Source of the DNA: Strigamia acuminata | Lineage: Eukaryota; Arthropoda; Chilopoda; Geophilomorpha; Linotaeniidae | NCBI GenBank assembly: GCA_949358305.1 | Contig: OX442315.1 | Location: 33,010,427-33,074,426 of the forward strand | DNA length: 64,000 nt | Reading direction: 5' to 3' | Shown: positions 43,901 to 53,434 of the stretch, one piece after another | Layout: each line of letters opens with the position of its first letter | Numbering within the stretch: the stretch's first letter is position 1 | Made by a program: the position numbers and the translations under genes | The notes under the pieces: model-generated | Database searches by the model: none | What the model saw: the letters and a program-made list of their open reading frames with translations, nothing else | What the model was told of the DNA's origin: nothing

Positions 43901-45069
43901 TCCCGGAGGATCGAGTCTATAGACGGCATCTGAATCGGGTCTATAACTGTTATCGCATTCAGGGGGCGATAATCAATGCATAGTCGAGGCTCCGAGCCTG
44001 GACGCATTACCAGGACGATCCGCATCGCGTATTCGCCCAGCGCTTGAGTTACTATGCCCTTGTCGAGCATGTCTTGGCACATCTGCGTCACAATGTCTCT
44101 TTTCTGGGGGTTCATCCCCTTGTAAGGCACTCGAATCGGCTTGTCTGTGGTTAAGACTATTTCGTGGGTTGCTTCCGTCGTTCGACCAGGTGTCTTGGTC
44201 AGAATTCTTTCATGTTTTCGAAGCACTCGCCTTAGTAGCGATGCCTCGTTAACACGCAGTGCTGCCTCCTCGACCAGTGTGTCCACGACGTTACTCCTCT
44301 GTAATTCCAGAGTGAAGGCTGCGAAATCGTAATCTTGGACGAATTTTCGCAATCCTCTTCCGTATTCCTCTTTGTCCTTGGCTTCGTCCAGTAATTTTTG
44401 GGGAACTACGGGGACTGGCCGTTCTCCCTCGGGACTTATCCAGTTCCATGAACGGGTTATCGGGTTTGGCTGAATTTTCAGTTTTGCCATGATATCCATC
44501 CCTAAGAGGAATACTTTGTCGTGGGATGGCAAGACTATGAAGGGGTGGGGCAGGTTCCCCCCCTTCCAGTCGATCATGATGCGAACTACGCCCCTCGGCT
44601 TGACGTAGCCGTTGGCGGTGAGCAATTCTACGTTCGCGTTCACTTGTGCCACCTTTTTTTCAATATCCAAGTCCTTTACTATATCTTCGGATATGAATGA
44701 ACGATCTGCTCCTGAATCCAGCAGACCGAACAATTTTTGGTTTTCGATCTCCACTGGCAGCATACACAGAGTTTCGCAATGTGTTTTCGTGACATTGCAG
44801 TGAAAAACGCGTAATGTTTGGGGCTCAACCTCCAGATTGAACGGGAGGTCCGTCCAATCTATGTCGACCTCCGGCTTCGTTCTCACTTGCATACTTGTCA
44901 GCGTCACTGTTTCTTCCTTCTTCGGAATGGTCTGCATGCGATCTTTGATCTGTGCTTCTGCCAAGGCATGACCTGCGGGTCCAGTGTGATATTTCTTCTT
45001 TTTAATTTCCGCGGCTGGCGCAGACGAAGCTGAATTTATTTCGGCGACGCCTGCGCTTGGGAGTTTTTT
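40933..45069 (-). CDS. pol: Element 2 Pol: protease, RT, RNase H, integrase
   Basis: About 1378 residues in the -1 frame from the slippery site. Protease LLDSGADRSFIS lies near 44715. RT has LCIDYRPLNAITV and YLDDIII (near 43680). RNase H LHTDASKIGLGAAL is near 43230. The integrase HHCC finger ends CPRCQAC (near 42205); its D,D,E residues are in SIDLMGP, ISDNGPQF and NPVERLN. A GPY/F-like RDGPYVI segment follows. The tail ends NPFIRDGKVVG, like Element 1 Pol. Element 1 has an extra segment between protease and the gag junction, so this Pol is shorter. All frames are intact. Confidence 0.95.
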   Translation of the reverse strand, partial: KKLPSAGVAEINSASSAPAAEIKKKKYHTGPAGHALAEAQIKDRMQTIPKKEETVTLTSMQVRTKPEVDIDWTDLPFNLEVEPQTLRVFHCNVTKTHCETLCMLPVEIENQKLFGLLDSGADRSFISEDIVKDLDIEKKVAQVNANVELLTANGYVKPRGVVRIMIDWKGGNLPHPFIVLPSHDKVFLLGMDIMAKLKIQPNPITRSWNWISPEGERPVPVVPQKLLDEAKDKEEYGRGLRKFVQDYDFAAFTLELQRSNVVDTLVEEAALRVNEASLLRRVLRKHERILTKTPGRTTEATHEIVLTTDKPIRVPYKGMNPQKRDIVTQMCQDMLDKGIVTQALGEYAMRIVLVMRPGSEPRLCIDYRPLNAITVIDPIQMPSIDSILRELSPFKWVTTMDLSKGYWQVELKPEDKLKTAFYSPIGRLMFNVMPFGLVNAPSTFQKLIESVLGDMLHDFVWAYLDDIIITSDTFEEHIDHIDRVVSRLAKAGLHIHPGKSKFCRKELAFLGYRIGVEGIAIDPEKVKAINGFPAPEDIKGVQRFMGMVNFFGRLLSGLAEVAAPITDLLRTDKEFEWTVQCEAAFSTIKQMLADVEKMPLPDLNRPFVLHTDASKIGLGAALLQTHVYNGISQEVPCMFISRKIQGAEKNYTATELECLAVIWAVRKFRDYLEYTNFEVQTDHQALSWLMKLKEPSGRLARWQLELMACDITITYRPGKYNHVADALSRAPASDPQGPDDDGEDDTHLLYCPTPRRIWRLRKANELPVMEPEDRTFCGFWTRTYQPAGTSDSTSAIQPPPPGETHKTLLRAFTAKIEEKTQYAPPTRREFVEHQAADTKCQIITQYLLNGEFPEGMTNPHRRKQFVKEATSYLIDDELLVKYHPTFQDDLSGAGNSVKVVVPASLHNRLLWLMHGHPLASHSGIARTLYRVKQLFFWPGARQKITKFIRHCPRCQACRPRDKVARNAMSLGPYAPFDCLSIDLMGPKPTTGNKNMYILVIMDVATRWPELYALAKPSAENIVECLYDVAMRFGFPRKLISDNGPQFRSRIYKDFCRKFKMDASNTSTYNPQTNPVERLNKDIKYALTVFTDIHNRWDEYLREIAFSIRSTVSRTREFSPAYLNFARELRMPWDPRVAEAVNVLDPSSPHEYVCRLEQTISDTYQHMMAHIFSMRERIADKEGDLAFANFKVNDLVWKEAHTLSNAARGIAAGLADKRDGPYVIVAEHGGNAYQLRRLEDNKNFQSIHGRDLRPYLPEFPQEIWLEGQTHSGQGGTVVDTFQKTNEAENIAEDEDEFFDAESPADEAPAQPEQAISEREEAEECTSEMENKKINNEKNANTSEMNEQVESRSTSTSKINLRPRRSNNPFIRDGKVVGKN
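45018..45069 (-). promoter_or_regulatory. Element 2 gag-pol -1 frameshift signal
   Basis: On the minus strand the slippery A AAA AAC (45063-45069) is in gag phase. A 6-nt spacer leads to a 9-bp stem, GCGCAGGCG (45048-45056) with CGTCTGCGC (45018-45026), containing one G-U pair. The 21-nt loop includes the gag stop TAA (45036-45038). The stem sequence differs from Element 1, but heptamer, stem length and stop-in-loop are kept, which argues for function. Confidence 0.85.
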
Positions 45070-48000
45070 GCTAGATTAGTATTTAACTCCATCATCATTT
45101 TCATCAAGGTTTGCATGATGCCTTTTTCTTTGACGGTTTTTTCGCATTTGTCGGAGTAGTGACCGTATTCTCCGCAGCTGTAACATTTGATGTTACTTTT
45201 ATCCCCTGTGGGAGTGAATCCCGGTTTTTTCGGGACGAAGGGCGTCGGGAATCGTCTTTTTCCTCCCAATGCCCCTCTCGCTTTTGTTGCCTGCACGTGT
45301 GCTCTGAATTGTGCGATTGCTAAGGCCCGGTGTGCATGGTGCAAATAGGGACCTTGATCGTCGCATCCCGTCGACAAGTTTTCGAGGTGCTCATTTAGGG
45401 CTTCCTCGTCGCTTGATGCTGGCTCCTCTTCTTTAGCCGTGGCGAGAGGTGTTGTCTCTTCGACTTTCTCCATCTGGGTGGAGTCCGTCGAGGTCACCTG
45501 CATCGCCGTTGCTGCCGGTGCTTTCTTTGGGGCAGCTATCGGGTTGGCTGGAAGAATACTGCCTGCTTTAGGCGTCAGCATTCGTCCGAAGGATGCTTCG
45601 GTGAGACTCATTATGCCGCTCAAATATTCACTTGGCCTCATTAATTTCTCTGAGGTCTTGTGACGTTCGGCGCTCGTCTGCAACCGTTTCTCGTGCGCGT
45701 CAGCTTCCTCCGGGGGCAGAGTGGCGTAATACCGCTGTTCTATTTCTAACGTGTTTGTTAGAAGATAGTTACTGACATCTTGGTAATCGCCAGTGCGGGG
45801 TGCACGCATGTCTAGCAGAATTCTTTGCGAGTGGGCCGATAATCCTCCGTAAAAGATCATCGTAAAACCAGCGGGGTTTATTTCGTACGGCGCTCTTGCA
45901 AACAGGAGTTTCGCTCGGGCGTCGTAGTCGGCTAATGTTTCTCCTGGGGCTTGTCGTAGACCCCGTAATTTGTTACTGATCTCGTCTGGAGTCTCGCCGT
46001 ATCGGAGATCGAAACGGACGAGAAAATCGTCCCAGGTTGGGTTTTTCAGTCCCTGATACCATTCTCGAGCTGACCCCGTGGTTAGCTCCACTAGACCGTG
46101 GGTTAGCATGTCGGCGACGGTGGCTTTTGTCGCTTTCTTGATACGCATTACTTCGTCTAGGAAGCGGTCTCCGGCCTTCCACGAACCGTCGAATCGTGTT
46201 TGTATGTAGTGTTGCCAACGGATGTTACCCGTGGCTTCGCTGCTTGGTTCGTTTCGTACGCCATATTTACGCTTAACCCTCTCTCCAGCGCGATTATGTT
46301 CGTCGCCTGGATGGCCTAGATCGATTCCTTCTCTTCTGAAAGAGTTCAGCAGGGCTCGGCCTAGCTCAGACATCGTGTAATGTCGGCCAGATGAGTCCTG
46401 AAAGTTCCCTTCCTCCGAACGAGGGTTGGAGCTCCGGGAGGAGCGGTCTGAAGCATTCGGCCGGTTCGACCGGTGCCCATCGCTGTCTTCTTGACTCCTC
46501 CCTGTAGACGGTCGACTCGGATGGTCGTCGTCCGACGAATCGGAGGGCTCGGAGGGATCTCCTTGGGGGTGAAACCTCGGCCCTCTCGGTGGGGTCTCTC
46601 CGCCAGCCTTCTTCTGTTTCGAGCCTCCGGATGGCGGCGGCTCCCCTCCGTCGTTGTTCTCGTAAAAAGAATGCCATCTGTTTTCCTCGCTTTCGGGGCG
46701 TTCCCGATTTTTATTTGCGTTTTTCTTTTCGAGTAACGCGTCGATGGCTGCTCCCGTCTCGGATCTTTTTGAGGGGTGACGGTCCTTTGTTTTTGGGACC
46801 GACTCGTCTCTCTTTTGAGATTTCCCCCTTTTCGCCGTTTTTGCCGGCTTTGTTGCACCTTCTCCTGTGTCGGTATCAGAGCCGCTGGGGGGTTCTGGTT
46901 TCCGTTTCAGGTTTTCTTCATTTTTCTTCCTGTCCGAGACGTCTTGTGCGTACTCTTTCTGGAACTTTTCTGTCTCCTTCTCCCAGTTTTCGGCTTCCCA
47001 TCTTTTTTGCTCATCTATTATAGCTTGTTTCTTCGCTTTGTACTCTTCGGTCCATCTGACTCGATCCCACTCTTCTTTCTCTTTCAGAAACTGTTCTTTT
47101 TCTTTTCTGGCTTCCTCTTCTCTCAACCTCTCGCGATGTTGTTCTTCCCATTTCTGATGTTGTAGAATGGCCTCTTTTCGCAACATTTGTAGTTTTTCTG
47201 TTTTTCTTTGAGCTATTAGCGCTTGAAATTGGTCCTCGTACTCTTGAGCTTCTCGATGTCGCCCTTCTACTGTTGCGTTCCATTCTTTTCGAATTTTAGC
47301 TTCTCGTTCTTCCCTCATTTTTTGGACCAGTTTCTCTGTTCTCTCGGTGGTTCTTCTCTCGCGTTGCTCCCTTTCTTCCTCTTCCTTCCAGAGTTCTCGC
47401 CGCTCTGCGCTCAGCCTTCGTTGGCGACTAGTCGCTTCTTGTCTGGCTTCCTCGCGGGCCTTCTCTCTGGATTCGTGAAGTGTTCGGTTGGGGTCTGGCG
47501 CGAAACCTCCGGTGTCACTGGGCGTTACCTGGGGCATGGGCGTCTCCGCTGCTGGTCTTGCGACCGGCGTCGGGGCTTGTGCCGCACAGATAGCGTCAGT
47601 GAGTAGGGTAATCGATTCCCAGACTGACGTTCCTACTGGAATGTCTATCATCGCTTTTAGCTGGGCAGCTTGCTGCGTCAACCGAATTAGGTGAGATACT
47701 TCGAAGGAAACAACTGCAGGACTCGCCGTAACTCGGGGGGTTATCGGGGTCCCGCCGTCGTTTTTCCGTGGGGTTTGTTTTACGGACGTCTGAGCCGTTG
47801 GTGGCGATGGGTCTGTGCCGATCGTGACCGTTATTTTCGGAGCTTCATTCGTCTCCTCGGTCATCAATATCGATACTCGTCCTGGCGATACGTCGCGAAT
47901 TTCTTCTCGATTTTCTATGGCTTCCGGATCGGTATCTTCGAAGGGTTGCATATTCAAGGGAACCCGCTCTCGCTCTGGCCCGTCTAGGGCCGCGAGCGAT

Positions 48001-48176
48001 GCAGCTTGCTCCTCTTTCTGCGCCTTCGCTCTCCTTTTATTCGCTCGGGCTTTCGCCTTTGCGGACATTTCAGGGACGGGACCATCCGATCTCAGGTGGT
48101 AGTCGGAGGTCCTTTTTCCCTTCTCGGGCATTCTCTGCTCGGTTTCAGACGTGGATTGCTCGTCTTTGTCTGACAT
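45036..48176 (-). CDS. gag: Element 2 Gag
   Basis: 1046 residues from ATG at 48176. The N-terminal 600 residues are very hydrophilic, with a long Glu/Arg/Lys-rich heptad-like region (about 230-430) likely to form a coiled coil, then a Ser/Pro/Arg-rich stretch. A Retrotrans_gag-type domain follows at about 655-825 (TRFDGSWKAGDRFLDEV, SAREWYQG, FDLRYGE), aligning with Element 1 Gag. One zinc knuckle, CYSCGEYGHYSDKC, lies at about 998-1011. The stop codon is in the loop of the frameshift stem. At over 1000 residues it is unusually long for a Gypsy Gag. Confidence 0.93.
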   Translation of the reverse strand: MSDKDEQSTSETEQRMPEKGKRTSDYHLRSDGPVPEMSAKAKARANKRRAKAQKEEQAASLAALDGPERERVPLNMQPFEDTDPEAIENREEIRDVSPGRVSILMTEETNEAPKITVTIGTDPSPPTAQTSVKQTPRKNDGGTPITPRVTASPAVVSFEVSHLIRLTQQAAQLKAMIDIPVGTSVWESITLLTDAICAAQAPTPVARPAAETPMPQVTPSDTGGFAPDPNRTLHESREKAREEARQEATSRQRRLSAERRELWKEEEEREQRERRTTERTEKLVQKMREEREAKIRKEWNATVEGRHREAQEYEDQFQALIAQRKTEKLQMLRKEAILQHQKWEEQHRERLREEEARKEKEQFLKEKEEWDRVRWTEEYKAKKQAIIDEQKRWEAENWEKETEKFQKEYAQDVSDRKKNEENLKRKPEPPSGSDTDTGEGATKPAKTAKRGKSQKRDESVPKTKDRHPSKRSETGAAIDALLEKKNANKNRERPESEENRWHSFYENNDGGEPPPSGGSKQKKAGGETPPRGPRFHPQGDPSEPSDSSDDDHPSRPSTGRSQEDSDGHRSNRPNASDRSSRSSNPRSEEGNFQDSSGRHYTMSELGRALLNSFRREGIDLGHPGDEHNRAGERVKRKYGVRNEPSSEATGNIRWQHYIQTRFDGSWKAGDRFLDEVMRIKKATKATVADMLTHGLVELTTGSAREWYQGLKNPTWDDFLVRFDLRYGETPDEISNKLRGLRQAPGETLADYDARAKLLFARAPYEINPAGFTMIFYGGLSAHSQRILLDMRAPRTGDYQDVSNYLLTNTLEIEQRYYATLPPEEADAHEKRLQTSAERHKTSEKLMRPSEYLSGIMSLTEASFGRMLTPKAGSILPANPIAAPKKAPAATAMQVTSTDSTQMEKVEETTPLATAKEEEPASSDEEALNEHLENLSTGCDDQGPYLHHAHRALAIAQFRAHVQATKARGALGGKRRFPTPFVPKKPGFTPTGDKSNIKCYSCGEYGHYSDKCEKTVKEKGIMQTLMKMMMELNTNLAKNSQAQASPK

Positions 48177-48250
48177 TTTCTTTCGGTAATTCTACGATTT
48201 GGGTTATCTTATTGAGAGATCACAAGTTCAGATTTGAGATTTATTTCTAA

Positions 48251-48268
48251 ATCCCGGACAGGCCCCCA
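48251..48268 (-). other. Element 2 primer-binding site
   Basis: On the minus strand TGGGGGCCTGTCCGGGAT, two bases inside the 5' LTR, identical to the site of Element 1 and two transitions from a standard tRNA-Pro site. Confidence 0.8.
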
Positions 48269-48270
48269 CG

Positions 48271-49090
48271 TGTCGCGTCCTACTTGGTATAGGTTTAAAT
48301 AGCGCTAACGTGTAATACTTTACCTGTGATCAATTATGTAAATACCCAAATGAATACCAAATGTATGTAAATAAACAGGTAATTTATTCACCAGGCTTTA
48401 TGCCTTTAAAATACACTCAGTAATAATTCTAGAGTCGACGTGGTCAGCGTCGAACAAAGGATTTCTCAAGATGGCGTCGTCGATTCCGCGTGGTCGGCGG
48501 AACAAAGGCGGCGTCTCGAGTTGTCGTTAATTCGTCACGGATTCGTCTTCACGGACGCGGTGGAATGCTCTTTCGAGTCTTCTATCCGTGCCTGTTGTCT
48601 AGGGTTTGTTTAGCGTCGCAGAGGCCTCGTCTAGGAACTTTGGGGTTCCCTACAAAGCACTCGGACACTTACTTCGGCGAATAATCGTCTGGGCGATTAT
48701 TCTGGGTGATTTCACAAGGGCTATTCTCGTGCTTTCGCAGGAATAGCTCGCAAGTGACTTCGTGAGAGTTACAGTTTGCACTTTACTCAGCGATCCTCGA
48801 TCAATCCTAACTTGTAGTTGAAGTTGGCCTGACGGTGAGGTAGTTGCTGTGTTCTTGGTGTCGTTTGTGTAAGTTCTGTCTTTAGGCGGGAAACACAGCC
48901 TTTTATGCAGTGGGGTGAAGGGCCGGCGATCAACCAATGGGGGCTGACCACCAGCCGCTTCCTCCCCCTCGGGGCACACACCTGCCATGGGGAGGTGGAG
49001 CCAACTCGGGGGGGAACGACTCTTTAATCATAGTGACTCATAGGACAAGTATCCGCCCTGGGGGGACACTTATCCAACTGGGTCACCACA
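48271..49090 (-). repeat. Element 2 5' LTR
   Basis: 820 bp. On the coding strand a CCAAT-type box and, about 30 bp on, a TATA-like CATAAAAGG (equivalent to 36851-36859 in the other LTR) form a plausible promoter, and AATAAA at 48383-48388 a poly(A) signal. Short open frames inside the LTR recur identically in both copies only because the LTRs are identical. Confidence 0.93.
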
Positions 49091-50343
49091 TTCTAATGTG
49101 ATTTCAATATTTAACATAACTTTGTAATGTAGATTCAACGTCTTTAAGAAATGATATCTGGTACGTTGAAATAACATAACGCTTCAGTATTACATCAATG
49201 TTGTGAATGTTTTTGTACAACGTTTTTACAACATTACAAATACATTTCGTGTTATTAGGGATACCTACAGTTCCATATTTTTTTTTTCCAAAGAAATTTC
49301 CATTCCATGTATGATTTTACCAACAACTTCTTGGGTAAATACAATGTAAACAATACAAAAATAACGTTCCAATTTGTCCCTGTAAAGAAAAAAAAAATAA
49401 ATACACATTGCTTTTAAAAAAACGAAACTACCTACTTAAATATTTACTGCCTTCACAAGTCTGCTTTCAAGCAGTAATAAAATCACCGAAGCGTAGTTAT
49501 CTTGAGTGAATATCGCATTCACCAAATGTATATATTAATTTGTTAACTGTCAAAAACAATCACGAATTTAAAAATTACTTGTGACATTCAATGAACCACA
49601 TTTTCTTTTTTTTCCGCTTCCGAATCAATGTCCCTCGTTTTGTCTCGACCCTGCCATATTTGGGCGCTCCTATTATTGATCGCTCACGAGAGAGAATAGA
49701 AAATAGCTTCGTATGATTCGAGGATGCTGCACAGGTACAAATACCACCTTGATTTCATCGATAACAAGCATTTTATCATCCTTGAAAACAACAGCCAAAC
49801 ATAGAAATAGAAATAAGTCCAACTATTGATTCTTACCACCACCGACACGTGTCGCTACTAAGAGTTGGCCTTGGTAGAAGACAGCGGCGGAACGGGCCAA
49901 GATGGTGTGTGCTATGTAAACGGTGTAAACTGAGCGAAGAAAAACACTTTAAAGTGACTGCTAATTGAAACAGTGAATGAGAAATACCTTAATTGATTTT
50001 CCTCCTACCGCAGCTTGAATAGCATTACTATTGCGACGCCGAAAGGAAAAGATGTTCGCTTCGGATTTTCATCTCGCTCGCTTCCGTCATCACCACCGAG
50101 GGCTCTGTGAATCTGGTGGAACCGCATTGCCGTTGGTGCCAACTATGGCGGATGTTTGACGGTACGGTGAGCGAAATAAGTTCGATTTTGAGTGACGAAA
50201 ACGCGATCTTTCAGTCGAAATTCGCGACTAATCATCTTGGTAATCTCTAAAACATGATAGGCGCCGGAAATCCGTCTCGCATCGCTTCGATTTCGATTGA
50301 ACATTGAAACTATTTGCGATTTATAGTGCGTGGTGTCCGGGTT
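49091..50343. promoter_or_regulatory. Gene-free stretch turning into a probable promoter
   Basis: From 49091 to about 49850 the sequence is AT-rich without exons. From about 50020 it is CpG-rich, with a CCATATTTGG-like box (near 49652), an AACTATGGCGG word (near 50142) that opens a very short upstream frame, and then the coding frame at 50344. This change fits a CpG-rich 5' end of a host gene. Confidence 0.45.
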
Positions 50344-50582
50344 ATGTGGGAATTGGCTACTCTTTCATCCCACCAATCCGACAATACACCAGCAGCCTGT
50401 GATGAACTAGTGCCGTTGATAAGTCCTTCGTGGGAGGCGCTCGGTCAACCAACGCGCCTCCCCATGGCCAGACGTAAAGGGTCTTTGCTAGAATATCACC
50501 GTTTTCATCCCGGAATGAGAAATACCCCGGCGGACCTGTACTTATCCGGCAGTAGAACTAGCATTCGTGATGACTGTTCAAG
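50344..50582 (+). CDS. Putative first coding exon of an unidentified gene
   Basis: 79 codons from ATG 50344 to a strong GTATGT donor at 50583, leaving AG of a split codon. The product is polar, with PMARRKGSLLEYHRFHPGM and DLYLSGSRTSIRDDCSR. I do not recognise it. Composition and codon quality differ from the surrounding AT-rich DNA. It may splice to 53274, or, because it ends in the same phase (AG, Arg) after DD as the channel exon at 25452, it could be an alternative first exon of that gene. Confidence 0.5.
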
Positions 50583-51919
50583 GTATGTGCTTGTTTGACA
50601 TCGAAAAATTCGAAAATTCACAATGTCTGTGTAATTGGATTGTACGATTTGGAAATTTGATTTTGTGAATTGGTATTTAAACGTTTTAGAATAATTTGAT
50701 TTAAGATTGCTTGAATTTCAGGTGTTTTTCTTTGGACTAAATGTTGAGGTCTCGATTTACTAAGAGCAATAAGATTTGATTACTAGGTTGGAAATTGGTT
50801 GAAATGAGTAGGTAGGGCGATAAATTCCAATGGTATAATTTGAAGTAATGAGTATTTTTTTGTTTGGGTTTTTATAAATGGAAAAAATGTGGTAATGACG
50901 GTTATTTTTCACAATGGAGGTTTCTCATTTTGTAAATTTTTTTTTATTGGATGAAAAATATTTCTTTAATATTAAGAAATGTTGAAATGAGTTTTGAGTG
51001 ATGAAATATATTTTATTCTGTATTTATGAATACTGATGTCTAGAACACTGAATTTTTTTTTGTATTTAAATTTATGAAGATTGTGTTGTTTTAGTGATGG
51101 GGTTGGGAAGTGCTAATGCAGGGATTTGCATTGTTTTTGTGTTATTCCAGCGTTTGAAAAGGTTTTAAAAGGCTATTTGCAGGCGGAATTGTTAAATATG
51201 TTAGGCCTTAACCACTTGAAGATGACCTGCAATAACAAATGTCTTGGAAATAATTATTTTAGCCATAAAAAAATATGTTTGCTGTAACGATGTGTGGAAG
51301 AATATCTTTAATCAAATCTGCTTGCAATTTTCCTCATGTTTACATCTGTTTGCAAATCTAAATGCAAAATCAGACCTAGCTCATGTTTACAAGATTGGAA
51401 TAGCTGCATCCAATTGCATTTTACATAAATTTCAACTCATCATACACGATGGTGAAATTTGTCCTTTCATCATACATATCGGTACTCAAACTGTGGTTGA
51501 GTTGTTCTTTAGTCAACCCCTCCTGTTTAAAGAGAAAGAAAGTGGTAAAAATCTGCCACACAACAGGTTTATTGACATTTAGGATGGGTTAGGACAGGTT
51601 AGGTTAGATGAGAATTCCATGTTATTTTCTCTTGGCAGCAGACACCTACCACAGATGTCTTCAACGTTTATAATTATGTGGTTTTTGAGGAGGCGCATTA
51701 AAATTACTTGTCGTCTAAATTTTTGTCTCGTCCGAATTTTTAGACGGAATGTTTTGTTTCTGAATGCAATTGCTTATTTGGGAAATAAGCTTCCAGGTGA
51801 AGAATTGACCACCAAAAAAATGTGAGTAAATGCATAATTGTATCGAAAGAAGCGGGCCATCATTTTTTCGTTGGTTGAAAATGATGGAAGACAGGAAAAC
51901 GAAACTACAAACAACCGAC

Positions 51920-52083
51920 CAGGGCCGGCTCAGACGTCATTTTTTCGGGCCTCTGGCCAAAGCTTCGCGCTTAGATGGGCCCCGCATTTTCAAATTTCTG
52001 AGAAAGTTCAATAAAATTTTTTTTTTCTAATTAATACTTCGTAAATTTTTTATGAGGTCTCGCAAAATCGCCAGCCGGCCCTG
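51920..52083. mobile_element. hAT-like MITE
   Basis: A 164-bp element with 11-bp inverted ends CAGGGCCGGCT (51920-51930) and AGCCGGCCCTG (52073-52083), a common hAT-type terminus. The 8-bp flanks match at six of eight positions, as expected of an aged 8-bp target duplication. No coding capacity. Confidence 0.75.
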
Positions 52084-52245
52084 AAACAGACACAATAAAC
52101 AAAATATTTTCACGTATTCACAGTTAGGCATGTTTAAGCTTACCATATATTCCTGGTTATAAGCCGACACCTCCCCATTCTGAGGCACTATTTTGCTAAT
52201 AAATGGTGTATGCATGTATAAGCCTAGTTAGCAATTGTGAATGTA

Positions 52246-52671
52246 TACTCTGACCAACCTTAAGAAGGGGACCAGTTCCTATTGGTCAAGCCTGTTTACT
52301 CCTAACTGTTGCATGTATACTTCTACTAAGAAAAGTAGTTTTGTTATGGTTTTAATTAGTTTGATTACTTTAGATTTTTAAAATGATGTAAATTGACTTA
52401 TATTTAATAATAAAATGATTTAAAAGTCTGGAAGCAATGTTTTAAGCCTTTACTCTTTTCAAAATTCGTGATTCTTCAGTTCGCTCAGTTTATCGGTTGC
52501 TTTATCCAGCTGTTTTTGAAAGTTATGATCGATTGTTCTGTTCTGTTCACAAAATGGCTTCCCGTAACTCGAGCGTTTGTATTTTGGCCTACTTTTATGT
52601 AGCCCTACACGAGTAAACAGGCTCGACCAATAGGAACTGGTCCCCTTCTTAAGGTTGGTCAGAGTTTAGTA
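52246..52671. mobile_element. TIR transposon, family B, copy 2
   Basis: A 55-60-bp inverted repeat (52246-52300 against 52612-52671) with CTCTGACCAACCTTAAG and GGTC-AGCCTGTTTACT. Its inner arm and the AAAAGTAGTTTTGTT segment match copy 1 at 9514-9965; the outer arm differs, so the two are subfamilies. No ORF. Confidence 0.8.
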
Positions 52672-53273
52672 CGATAATTCTAAAGTTAGTACCGGTATGT
52701 ACTTTTTTTTGCTGTTCGTAGAAACACTAAAAATTACATACAACACATATTGAATGGTAACCATTGTCTTTTTTCTTTTAAAAAACTTATGTTTTCGAAA
52801 CTGTTTTTTCAAATGGTTGTTTCAAACAGTTGCAAGTCTTACAAGCGAAAGTTTGTTTTAAACCTAAGGGTTTTCTGTTTAGATCAGCTTAGCTGATTTG
52901 CTTTTCATTCAGGGTAGGAATGGCTCATCAGGTTGATCATCTGTTTTCATATGGACATGCAAGTCAAGCAGATTAAGCTTGGTCAGTAAGAAGATAGGCG
53001 ACCTACAGGGAATTCCAGTTACTTTCCATTCTAGTCTGATTTAAGGTACTATTTCTAGGCAAGAGCGTTGGTCACCCATTTCCTTTTTTTGTGACTTCCT
53101 CAGCTATCGGTGCGAGTACACAGTTGGGTCCTTAAAGAAAGTCGTTGCACAAAATGCTCTTTCCACAGTCCAATGCCCTGGACAGACATTTTGTCTTTTG
53201 GGTCATGATCGTGTTTAAATGAAAGAATAATACAATTTGAACTCATTTGTAGTTTTTATTTTTATTTTTATAG

Positions 53274-53395
53274 AGATGTGGTTGAAAATATCAATATTTA
53301 TGGTTGGAAATTAAACGCTTATCGGAAAATTCCCAAAACCATTTTAAATAAATTTTTCGAGTTTTTAAGAATAGTTTCCATGGGCGAACAGCATG
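53274..53395 (+). CDS. Putative internal exon of an unidentified gene
   Basis: 122 bp between a TTTTTATAG acceptor and a GTAAGA donor at 53396. The frame that continues the AG phase from 50582 is open and reads DVVENINIYGWKLNAYRK followed by FFEFLRIVSMGEQH; the other two frames have stops. No family recognised. The following exon is not found before 64000. Confidence 0.45.
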
Positions 53396-53434
53396 GTAAG
53401 AAACATTAGGGGATGTTTGGTGAAGTGAGGGTAC

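Larger units (their letters stand above)
36222..49090 (-). mobile_element. Element 2: Gypsy-type LTR retrotransposon with gag, pol and ORF3
   Basis: A 12869-bp element on the minus strand with 820-bp LTRs in which I see no differences. It has the same plan as Element 1: primer site, gag, -1 frameshift, pol, spliced ORF3, polypurine tract. LTR ends (TGTGGTGACC start, GCGACA end on the coding strand), primer site and polypurine tract resemble Element 1, while LTR bodies and proteins are clearly diverged. Only TTC is shared directly at the flanks, so the target duplication is unclear. It sits in a patch where ATTTCAATATT-AACATAACTTT occurs on both sides. Confidence 0.95.
50583..53273. other. Probable intron with MITEs
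   Basis: AT-rich sequence between the two putative exons. It contains the hAT-like MITE at 51920-52083 and the family B element at 52246-52671. Other open frames (51244-51582, 51619-51825) are short and of AT-driven composition, with no recognised domain. Confidence 0.4.

Noticed and set aside
46473-47606. Long plus-strand frames opposite Element 2 gag
   Set aside because: Shadows of the purine-rich coiled-coil coding region; Ser/Phe-rich low-complexity translations.
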